A stretch of DNA of 5,662 nt, taken from NCBI GenBank assembly GCA_947479995.1, contig CANKBT010000218.1:1-5662 (forward strand), in the 5' to 3' direction. Positions 1 through 4,427 of the stretch are shown piece after piece. The notes under the pieces were generated by a model that saw only the letters and a list, made by a program, of their open reading frames with translations, did no database searches and was not told where the DNA came from. The position numbers and the translations under genes are program-made. The stretch is from Frankiaceae bacterium. GTDB lineage: Bacteria; Actinomycetota; Actinomycetes; Mycobacteriales; SCTD01. Every line of letters begins with the position of its first letter. The stretch's first letter is position 1.

Positions 1-64
1 GCGCGGCGACGCCGGCGTCACCCCGCTGCAGGAGCACCACCGCGGCCTGAGGGGCGGTGCCTAG
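1..64 (+). CDS. carB: Carbamoyl-phosphate synthase large subunit, C-terminal end (partial)
   Basis: Only the last 20 codons and the TAG stop (62-64) are present; the gene enters from the left edge. The readable tail, RGDAGVTPLQEHH followed by a short Gly/Arg run, resembles the end of actinobacterial CarB, where a conserved RGD-x-GV-x-x-LQE-x-H segment closes the allosteric domain. CarB makes carbamoyl phosphate from bicarbonate, ammonia and two ATP, feeding UMP and arginine synthesis. Position directly before pyrK in a pyr operon supports the call. The stop overlaps the next start by one base (TAGTG), so translation is probably coupled. The fragment is short, so identification rests on this motif plus context. 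Confidence 0.75.
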   Translation, partial: RGDAGVTPLQEHHRGLRGGA

Positions 65-915
65 TGCCCGTCCAGGTGCTCGGCGAGGTCCTGTCGGTCA
101 AGCGCGTCGGGGCCTACCAGGCGATGACCGTGGTGGCCCCCGGGCTGCCCGAGCTCACCCGCCCCGGCCACTTCCTCGCGGTGCAGGTCGGCGGCCCCGA
201 GTCGGCGATGCTGCTGCGCCGCGCGTTCGCGATCTACGACGTCAAGGAGCGGGGCGTCTACGGCGGCACCGTGGAGTTCGTCTTCTCCGTGCACGGCAAG
301 GGCACCGCGTGGCTGTCGGCCCGCCGGCCCGGCGACCGGGTCGACGTCGTCGGCCCGCTCGGCAAGCCCTTCCGCCTGCCCAAGGACCCCGTGACCGCCA
401 CCCTCGTCGGCGGCGGCTACGGCACCGCGCCGCTGCTGCCGCTCGCGCACGCGCTGCGCGAGCGCGGCTGCCGCGTCGACTTCGTGCTCGGCGCCGGCTC
501 GGCCGACCGGCTGTTCGGCCAGCTCGACGCCAAGCGCATCGGCCAGACCCTCGCGGTCACGACCGACGACGGCTCGGTGGGGGAGCGCGGCCGCGTCTCC
601 GACGTGCTGCCCGAGGTGCTGGCCAAGAGCCGCAGCGACGTCGTCTACGCCTGCGGGCCGATGGCGATGCTGCAGGCCGTCAGCGCCCAGGCCGCCGCGC
701 ACGGCGCGCCCTGCCAGGTCGCGGTCGAGGAGTCGATGGCCTGCGGCATCGGCGTGTGCATGACCTGCGTGCTGCCGGTCGTCGGCGACGACGGCCTCAC
801 CCGCATGGTGCGCTCGTGCGTCGAGGGACCGGTGTTCCTCGGCGACCGGGTGCGGTGGTCCGACGTCGGCACCGTGCCGCCCGACGTCGTCGGCGCCCCG
901 ACCGGAGGCCACTAG
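64..915 (+). CDS. pyrK: Dihydroorotate dehydrogenase class 1B, electron transfer subunit PyrK
   Basis: PyrK is the FAD and [2Fe-2S] subunit that carries electrons from FMN in PyrD to NAD+ in the cytoplasm. The 283-residue product shows the ferredoxin-reductase fold in order: a beta-barrel FAD domain with RRAFAIYDV (residues 52-60, the flavin-binding R-x-x-x-x-I-Y type motif), an NAD-binding domain starting VGGGYGTAP (115-123), the YACGP segment (195-199), and a C-terminal iron-sulfur cluster site with Cys227, Cys232, Cys235 and Cys252 (C-x4-C-x2-C-x16-C). All four ligands are intact. It is slightly longer than the roughly 260-residue Gram-positive homologues, mostly by a C-terminal tail. The GTG start at 64 overlaps the carB stop; a GAGGGG at 49-54 can serve as ribosome binding site. 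It lies directly before pyrD, its obligate partner. Other oxidoreductase families share the fold, but the cysteine pattern and the neighbour make PyrK secure. Confidence 0.96.
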   Translation: MPVQVLGEVLSVKRVGAYQAMTVVAPGLPELTRPGHFLAVQVGGPESAMLLRRAFAIYDVKERGVYGGTVEFVFSVHGKGTAWLSARRPGDRVDVVGPLGKPFRLPKDPVTATLVGGGYGTAPLLPLAHALRERGCRVDFVLGAGSADRLFGQLDAKRIGQTLAVTTDDGSVGERGRVSDVLPEVLAKSRSDVVYACGPMAMLQAVSAQAAAHGAPCQVAVEESMACGIGVCMTCVLPVVGDDGLTRMVRSCVEGPVFLGDRVRWSDVGTVPPDVVGAPTGGH

Positions 916-1901
916 TGGTGGACATGTCGACGACGCTCGGCCCGGCGTCGTTCCCCAACCCCGTCTTCACGGCCAGCGGCTGCGCGGCCGCCGGCCAGGA
1001 GCTCGCGCAGTTCTTCGACGTCGCCGCGCTCGGCGGGGTCGTCACCAAGTCGATCATGCTCGAGGCGCGCTCGGGCCGGGCGACGCCCCGCATGGCCGAG
1101 ACGCCCAGCGGCATGCTCAACAGCATCGGCCTGCAGGGCCCGGGCATCGACGCCTTCCTCGACAAGGACCTGCCGTGGCTCGCCGACCGCGGCGCCCGCG
1201 CCGTCGTGTCCATCGCCGGCGGCACCGTCGAGGAGTACGCCAAGCTCGCGCAGAAGCTGCGCGGCCGACCGGGCCTCGCGATGGTCGAGGTCAACATCAG
1301 CTGCCCCAACGTCGAGGACCGCGGGCAGGTCTTCGCCTGCGACCCGCGGGCCTCCAGCGAGGTCGTCGCCGCGGTGCGCGCCAAGGTCGCCGCCGACGTG
1401 CCGGTCTTCGCCAAGCTCTCGCCGGACGTCACCGACATCACCGCGATCGCGCGCGCCTGCGTCGACGCCGGCGCGACCGGCCTGTCGGTCATCAACACCC
1501 TGCTCGGCCTGGCCATCGACACCACGACGATGCGCCCGGTGCTCGGCGGCGTCACCGGCGGCCTGTCCGGCCCGGCGATCCGCCCGGTCGCCGTGCGCTG
1601 CGTGTGGCAGGTGCGCCAGGCGCTGCCCGACGTGCCGATCCTCGGCATGGGCGGCATTCGCACCGGGCTCGACGCGCTCGAGTTCGTGCTCGCGGGCGCG
1701 TCGGCCGTGAGCGTCGGCACGACCGTCTTCGGCGACCCCACCGCGCCGGTGCGCGTGCTCGCCGAGCTCGAGCACGCCCTCGAGGTCCGCGGCTTCGCGC
1801 GCTTCGCCGACGCCGTCGGCCTGGCGCACCGGCCGCCCGAGCTGCGGGTGCCGGAGGACGCCGACCCGCCGGGCGACCTGCTGCCCGAGGGCGCCCCGTG
1901 A
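915..1901 (+). CDS. pyrD: Dihydroorotate dehydrogenase class 1B, catalytic subunit PyrD
   Basis: The enzyme oxidises dihydroorotate to orotate using FMN and works as a heterotetramer with PyrK, reducing NAD+. The 328-residue TIM-barrel product has the class 1 features: NPVFTASG near the N-terminus (15-22), the FMN/substrate lysine in VTKS (Lys45), MLNSIGLQGPG (67-77), and the catalytic-base motif NISCPN with Cys130. Class 1 enzymes use Cys here; quinone-linked class 2 enzymes use Ser. GMGGIRTG and the following SVGT form the C-terminal phosphate-binding loops. There is no N-terminal membrane helix, again against class 2. GTG at 915 is preferred as start because it overlaps the pyrK stop (TAGTG) and sits 6 bases after GGAGG (904-908). 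GTG 918 and ATG 924 are in-frame alternatives. The C-terminus carries an acidic, proline-rich tail of about 20 residues of unknown role. Confidence 0.95.
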   Translation: MVDMSTTLGPASFPNPVFTASGCAAAGQELAQFFDVAALGGVVTKSIMLEARSGRATPRMAETPSGMLNSIGLQGPGIDAFLDKDLPWLADRGARAVVSIAGGTVEEYAKLAQKLRGRPGLAMVEVNISCPNVEDRGQVFACDPRASSEVVAAVRAKVAADVPVFAKLSPDVTDITAIARACVDAGATGLSVINTLLGLAIDTTTMRPVLGGVTGGLSGPAIRPVAVRCVWQVRQALPDVPILGMGGIRTGLDALEFVLAGASAVSVGTTVFGDPTAPVRVLAELEHALEVRGFARFADAVGLAHRPPELRVPEDADPPGDLLPEGAP

Positions 1902-2575
1902 CGGGCGCGCCGCTCGCGATCGCCCTCGACGCCCCGGACGTCGCGACCGCCGAGCGCTGGGCGGTCGCGGTCGCCCCGCACGTGCAGGTGCTCAAGGTCG
2001 GCCTCGAGCTGTTCGCCACCGCCGGGCCGGACGTCGTCGAGCGGGTGCGCACCGGCCGCGACGTCTTCCTCGACCTCAAGCTCCACGACATCCCCAACAC
2101 CGTCGCCGGCGCCGCCCGCGCCGTCGCCCGGCTGCGCCCCCGCTACCTCACGGTGCACGCCTCCGGCGGCGCCGACATGGTGCGCGCCGCGGTCGAGGCC
2201 GCCCCCGACGTGACGATCACCGCGGTGACGGTGCTGACCAGCCTGTCGGCCGCCGACCTCGACGCCGTCGGCCTGGCCGGCCCGCCCCGCGACGCCGTGC
2301 GCCGCCTGGCCGCCCTGGCCGTCGGCGCGGGCGCCGGCGCCCTCGTCTGCTCGCCGCAGGAGGTCGCGGCCGTCCGCGCCGAGGTCGGTCTGGGCACGGT
2401 GCTCATCACGCCGGGCGTGCGCCCGGCCGGCGCCGACGCGGGCGACCAGGCCCGCGTCGCCACCCCGCAGCAGGCCCTCGCCGACGGCGCCGACCTGCTC
2501 GTCGTGGGCCGCCCGGTGACCGGCGCCCCCGACCCGGGCGCCGCCGCGGCCGCCCTCGCCGCCTCCCTGGCCTGA
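1898..2575 (+). CDS. pyrF: Orotidine 5'-phosphate decarboxylase
   Basis: PyrF decarboxylates OMP to UMP, the last step of de novo pyrimidine synthesis. The 225-residue barrel protein has AIALDAPD (Asp11), LKVGLELF with Lys33, and the catalytic D-x-K-x-x-D signature in FLDLKLHDIPNTV (Asp59, Lys61, Asp64). ITPGVRP (170-176) and GRPVT (Arg205) are the phosphate-binding segments. Length and signature are those of the bacterial group 1 (E. coli/Bacillus type) enzyme, not the longer mycobacterial type, to my knowledge. The GTG start overlaps the pyrD stop by four bases (GTGA), with GAGGG at 1887-1891 as ribosome binding site. The open frame extends further upstream, but that part is only a shadow of pyrD. 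The last 22 codons are partly repeated downstream at 2833-2895. Confidence 0.95.
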   Translation: MTGAPLAIALDAPDVATAERWAVAVAPHVQVLKVGLELFATAGPDVVERVRTGRDVFLDLKLHDIPNTVAGAARAVARLRPRYLTVHASGGADMVRAAVEAAPDVTITAVTVLTSLSAADLDAVGLAGPPRDAVRRLAALAVGAGAGALVCSPQEVAAVRAEVGLGTVLITPGVRPAGADAGDQARVATPQQALADGADLLVVGRPVTGAPDPGAAAAALAASLA

Positions 2576-2587
2576 CCGCGGCGCCCC

Positions 2588-2657
2588 GGCACGCGGTCCG
2601 GGGCCGCGAGGGGCTCTCGGGGGCGTGCCGGCCCCGTACGCCGCCGGACTGCGTGCC
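2588..2657 (+). terminator. Inverted repeat 1 of unit A, possible end of the pyr operon transcript
   Basis: Thirteen bases after the pyrF stop, GGCACGCGGTCCGG (2588-2601) pairs with CCGGACTGCGTGCC (2644-2657) over 14 positions with one G-U pair. An inner GGGGCC (2600-2605) can pair with GGCCCC (2630-2635), and CGAG (2607-2610) with CTCG (2616-2619). There is no T tract, so it is not a classical Rho-independent terminator; actinobacterial terminators often lack one. Position after the last pyr gene favours a 3'-end role, but very GC-rich DNA forms hairpins easily. Confidence 0.4.
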
Positions 2658-2718
2658 CGAGCACCCCGCGCCCGCCGCTGCGGCACGGCCTGCCCGAGCG
2701 CCGGGTCGCCGTGCGCGT

Positions 2719-2789
2719 CGACACCCACCTGGCTCCCGCGCCGCCGCGCGGCCCGGCGACGGGCGCCCGCGCGGGCCAGGTGGGTGTCG
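2719..2789. repeat. Inverted repeat 2 of unit A, perfect 15-base arms
   Basis: CGACACCCACCTGGC (2719-2733) is the exact reverse complement of GCCAGGTGGGTGTCG (2775-2789), separated by 41 bases. Pairing can continue inward through CCCGCG-like sequence (to about 2740/2768) with one wobble and one mismatch. An outer TCGCCG (2706-2711) can pair with CGGCGA (2790-2795) across a 7-base bulge. The arms contain A and T in a region otherwise almost all G and C, so chance pairing is less likely than elsewhere in the gap. The role is unknown: it could be an RNA hairpin, a paired protein-binding site, or the ends of a small non-coding element. Confidence 0.75.
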
Positions 2790-2832
2790 CGGCGAACGCT
2801 GGACGGCGCCGGGACGCAGGCCGCGCCGTCGC

Positions 2833-2895
2833 CGCCCCGTCACCGCAGCCCCTGACCCGGGCGCCGCAGCCGCCCGCGCCGACTCCCTGCCCCGA
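2833..2895 (+). pseudogene. Degenerate duplicate of the PyrF C-terminus
   Basis: Read in the frame starting at 2833, this stretch encodes RPVTAAPDPGAAAARADSLP. The true PyrF C-terminus reads RPVTGAPDPGAAAA and then ALAASLA. The copy keeps the reading frame through a 3-base deletion, but the position of the pyrF stop (TGA, 2573-2575) has become CGA at about 2893. The sequence before 2833 no longer aligns clearly with pyrF, apart from a short GACGGCGCCG at 2802-2811 that also occurs in pyrF at 2483-2492. There is no start codon or ribosome binding site for it, and the rest of the enzyme is absent. It is therefore a duplication relic and not a working gene. Confidence 0.7.
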
Positions 2896-2910
2896 CACGC
2901 GGCGCTCCGA

Positions 2911-2976
2911 CACGCAGTCCGGGGCCTCGAAGGCCTCGCGGGGCCGTGCCGGCCCCGGACGCCGCGGGACTGCGTG
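2911..2976. repeat. Inverted repeat 1 of unit B, with two competing pairings
   Basis: CACGCAGTCC (2911-2920) pairs perfectly with GGACTGCGTG (2967-2976). A different 10-base perfect pair, GTCCGGGGCC (2917-2926) with GGCCCCGGAC (2951-2960), shares bases 2917-2920 with the first. The two full stems therefore cannot form together. Relative to unit A, one pair has changed from G-U to A-U and keeps pairing, while one outer pair (A2910/C2977) is lost. No T tract follows. Confidence 0.6.
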
Positions 2977-3004
2977 CCCGAGCACCGCGCCGACCGGTGC
3001 GCGT

Positions 3005-3076
3005 CGACACCCACCTGGCCCGCGCCCCGCCCCGTGGCCCGGCGCCGGGGGCCCGCGCGGGCCCAGGTGGGTGCCG
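3005..3076. repeat. Inverted repeat 2 of unit B
   Basis: CGACACCCACCTGG (3005-3018) pairs with CCAGGTGGGTGCCG (3063-3076) at 13 of 14 positions, the mismatch being A3007/C3074. With C3062 bulged out, a further seven pairs form: CCCGCGC (3019-3025) with GCGCGGG (3055-3061). The 11-base core CACCCACCTGG and its complement are identical in both units, although the enclosed loop differs. Function is unknown. Confidence 0.7.
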
Positions 3077-3159
3077 TGGCGGACGGCGAGTGCCCCGGGC
3101 CGGCCCCGCCCGGCGGTGCGCCAGGGGCGGCTGTGACGGGTGGGGCACGCCACGGCACC
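3070..3159. repeat. Distant 12-base inverted repeat ahead of the mihF promoter
   Basis: GGTGCCGTGGCG (3070-3081) is the exact reverse complement of CGCCACGGCACC (3148-3159), with 66 bases between. A small hairpin, CCGGGC (3095-3100) with GCCCGG (3108-3113), lies inside. The left arm overlaps the right arm of unit B inverted repeat 2, so the two structures exclude each other. At this base composition a 12-base match at this distance may be chance. The rest of 3086-3175 holds nothing else I can name. Confidence 0.3.
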
Positions 3160-3175
3160 GGGCGGTCGCCCTGCG

Positions 3176-3205
3176 TTGCCGCCCGGGCCCCGTCCCCGCT
3201 AGGTT
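3176..3205 (+). promoter_or_regulatory. Candidate housekeeping-sigma promoter for mihF-gmk-rpoZ-coaBC
   Basis: TTGCCG (3176-3181) and TAGGTT (3200-3205) are separated by 18 bases and resemble -35 and -10 elements of the principal actinobacterial sigma factor. The -10 lies 54 bases before the mihF start, giving an expected short leader of roughly 45-50 bases. It is one of the few T-containing spots in an otherwise G/C-only spacer. This is a visual match only. Confidence 0.5.
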
Positions 3206-3245
3206 CGCGGCTCGTCCCCGATCTTCCGGGGCCCTTGAGGACGAC

Positions 3246-3252
3246 GAGGTGA
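3246..3252 (+). promoter_or_regulatory. Ribosome binding site fixing the mihF start
   Basis: GAGGTGA is complementary to the 3' end of 16S rRNA over seven bases and lies 7 bases before GTG 3260. It is the strongest such site in the window and supports the short, 105-residue form of mIHF. Confidence 0.75.
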
Positions 3253-3259
3253 CCTGCGC

Positions 3260-3577
3260 GTGGCCCTGCCCGCCCTGACTCCGGAGCAGCGCGCCGCCGC
3301 GCTCGAGAAGGCCGCGGCCGCCCGCCGCTCCCGCGCCGACCTGAAGGTGCGGCTCAAGAACCATGAGGCGACGCTCGCCGACGTGCTGGCCGAGGGCGAG
3401 ACCGACGAGGCGATCGGCAAGATGAAGGTCGTCGCCGTCCTCGAGGCGCTTCCCGGCGTCGGCAAGATCAAGGCGGCCCGCATCGTCGAGCGCCTGGAGA
3501 TCAGCCCGTCGCGCCGCGTGCGCGGGCTCGGCGTCAAGCAGCGCGAGGCGCTGGAGAAGGAGTTCCGCGGCCGGTGA
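3260..3577 (+). CDS. mihF: Actinobacterial integration host factor (mIHF), nucleoid-associated DNA-binding protein
   Basis: mIHF binds and bends DNA, contributes to nucleoid structure and acts as a host factor for phage integrases in mycobacteria; the Streptomyces counterpart is sIHF. The 105-residue product starts ALPALTPEQRAAALEKAAAA, closely like the mycobacterial protein. A long basic N-terminal helix is followed by a compact helix-two-turn-helix domain. That domain includes GKMKV (around 53-57) and the LPGVGKIKAA loop (64-73), similar to helix-hairpin-helix DNA binding. Arg85, Arg86 and Arg88 in RRVRGLG occupy the positions of the arginines that I recall as needed for DNA binding in the M. 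tuberculosis protein. The GTG start has an excellent ribosome binding site. Its stop overlaps gmk by four bases. It probably heads a transcript that begins in the repeat-rich spacer. Confidence 0.95.
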   Translation: MALPALTPEQRAAALEKAAAARRSRADLKVRLKNHEATLADVLAEGETDEAIGKMKVVAVLEALPGVGKIKAARIVERLEISPSRRVRGLGVKQREALEKEFRGR

Positions 3578-4137
3578 GCGACCGGCCCGCCGGCCGGCTG
3601 CACGTCCTGTCCGGCCCGTCCGGCGTGGGCAAGGGCAGCCTGGTCGCCGTCGTGCGGCGGCGGCACCCCGACGTCTGGCTGTCGGTGAGCGCGACGACCC
3701 GCGCCCCGCGGCCGGGCGAGGTCGACGGCGTCCACTACCACTTCGTCGACCAGGCGGAGTTCGACCGGCTGGCGGCCACCGGTGCGCTGCTCGAGCACGC
3801 GTCGTACGCCGGCGCGTCGTACGGCACGCCCCGCGGGCCGGTGCTGGAGCGCCTCGCCGACGGGGTGCCGGCGCTGCTGGAGATCGAGCTGCAGGGCGCC
3901 CGGCAGGTCAAGCGCGCGATGCCCGAGGCGCACCTGGTCTTCCTCACCCCGCCGAGCTGGGAGGAGCTGGTGCGCCGGCTCACCGGCCGCGGCACCGAGG
4001 ACCCCGAGCGCGTGCAGCGGCGCCTGGCGCTCGCCCGCGAGGAGCTGGCCGCCGAGGGCTTCTTCGACACGACCATCGTCAACGACGACCTCGAGGCGGC
4101 GGCCGACCGGCTGGTAGCGTCGATGGGGATCACCTAG
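3574..4137 (+). CDS. gmk: Guanylate kinase
   Basis: Gmk phosphorylates GMP (and dGMP) to the diphosphate with ATP in the cytoplasm. The 187-residue protein has the P-loop GPSGVGKGS (14-22) and the GMP-binding segment SVSATTRAPRPGEVDGVHY (37-55), which contains Ser39, Arg43 and Arg46. It also has a YGTP motif and LEIELQGARQVK (Glu103 to about 113), where many homologues have Asp in place of Glu105. The lid region and the R-x-x-x-A-x-x-E helix follow (RLALAREEL), and the conserved NDDL is near the C-terminus. The GTG start overlaps the mihF stop as GTGA, with AAGGAG at 3557-3562 as a somewhat distant ribosome binding site; coupling with mihF is likely. Length is normal for bacteria. Confidence 0.96.
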   Translation: MSDRPAGRLHVLSGPSGVGKGSLVAVVRRRHPDVWLSVSATTRAPRPGEVDGVHYHFVDQAEFDRLAATGALLEHASYAGASYGTPRGPVLERLADGVPALLEIELQGARQVKRAMPEAHLVFLTPPSWEELVRRLTGRGTEDPERVQRRLALAREELAAEGFFDTTIVNDDLEAAADRLVASMGIT

Positions 4138-4143
4138 GAACCT

Positions 4144-4147
4144 GGAG
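4144..4147 (+). promoter_or_regulatory. Ribosome binding site of rpoZ
   Basis: GGAG lies 6 bases before GTG 4154, within the 16-base gap between gmk and rpoZ. It supports the GTG start and shows that rpoZ has its own initiation signal. Confidence 0.6.
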
Positions 4148-4153
4148 ACACCT

Positions 4154-4426
4154 GTGGCCGGCACCGTCGCCAACCCGATCGGCATCACCAACCCCCCGAT
4201 CGACGAGCTGCTCGCCGCCACGGACTCCAAGTACAGCCTGGTCATCTACGCCGCCAAGCGCGCGCGCCAGATCAACGCCTACTACTCCCAGCTCGGCGAG
4301 GGCCTGCTGGAGTACGTCGGCCCGCTGGTCGAGACCGGCGTCGAGGAGAAGCCGCTGTCGATCGCGCTGCGCGAGATCAACGGCGGCCTGCTGAGCCACG
4401 AGCAGGTCGCCGACCCGGCGGTCTAG
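4154..4426 (+). CDS. rpoZ: RNA polymerase omega subunit
   Basis: Omega is the small subunit that holds the beta' chain during assembly of RNA polymerase. The 90-residue product carries the conserved omega core: NPPIDELLAATDSKYSLVI (13-31) and then YAAKRARQINAYY (32-44), with the hallmark Lys26-Tyr27 and Ala-Lys-Arg-Ala-Arg. The C-terminal part, EKPLSIALREINGG, is the usual actinobacterial ending, followed by a short tail. The gene lies 16 bases after gmk and one base before coaBC, the usual gmk-rpoZ-coaBC order. Length and motifs are normal. Confidence 0.96.
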   Translation: MAGTVANPIGITNPPIDELLAATDSKYSLVIYAAKRARQINAYYSQLGEGLLEYVGPLVETGVEEKPLSIALREINGGLLSHEQVADPAV

Positions 4427-4427
4427 C

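Larger units (their letters stand above)
2511..2798 (+). repeat. Tandem repeat unit A (pyrF 3' end plus downstream spacer)
   Basis: This is the first of two diverged direct repeats. By hand alignment, 2511-2590 matches 2834-2911 at about 65 of 81 columns. Bases 2591-2665 match 2912-2986 without gaps at 67 of 75. Bases 2711-2798 match 2997-3085 at about 78 of 89 with one gap. Unit A has some 45 bases (2666-2710) where unit B has about 10. That extra stretch repeats TGCCCGAGC (2654-2662 and 2691-2699), which suggests a small internal duplication. Unit A begins inside the functional pyrF gene, so it is probably the ancestral copy. It contains two inverted repeats, listed separately. Confidence 0.85.
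2834..3085 (+). repeat. Tandem repeat unit B (diverged copy of unit A)
   Basis: This is the second copy of the segment described as unit A, offset by 321-323 bases in its first half and 286 in its second half. It begins with the PyrF C-terminus relic, continues through the equivalent of inverted repeat 1 (2911-2976), skips most of the unit A insert, and ends with inverted repeat 2 (3005-3076). Identity is lowest (about 80%) over the former coding part and highest (about 88-89%) over the two inverted repeats. I see no transposase, target-site duplication or third full copy in the window, so local tandem duplication is the simplest origin. A dispersed genomic repeat cannot be excluded. Confidence 0.85.

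Noticed and set aside
57..914. N-terminal extension of PyrD over pyrK
   Set aside because: An out-of-frame reading of pyrK; the PyrD barrel begins after 915 and has a GGAGG just before it.
1175..1897. N-terminal extension of PyrF
   Set aside because: The frame is open upstream, but this part overlaps pyrD and is low-complexity. The PyrF domain is complete from GTG 1898, which has a ribosome binding site.
797..2728. Very long open frame on the minus strand (about 643 codons)
   Set aside because: It lies antisense to pyrD and pyrF, which are certain. Its product is a low-complexity Arg/Ala/Gly/Pro string with no recognisable motif; such frames are expected opposite high-GC genes.
2511..3085. 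CRISPR array or insertion sequence
   Set aside because: There are only two long, diverged units, with no spacers of even length, no cas genes and no transposase or clear target-site duplication.
2653..3252. Plus-strand open frames through the pyrF-mihF gap as possible new genes
   Set aside because: The products are Arg/Pro/Ala-rich and low complexity. Three overlapping frames look equally open, there is no ribosome binding site, and the only recognisable piece is the duplicated PyrF C-terminus.
3199..4245. Minus-strand open frame over mihF and gmk
   Set aside because: Opposite two certain genes; composition typical of a shadow frame.
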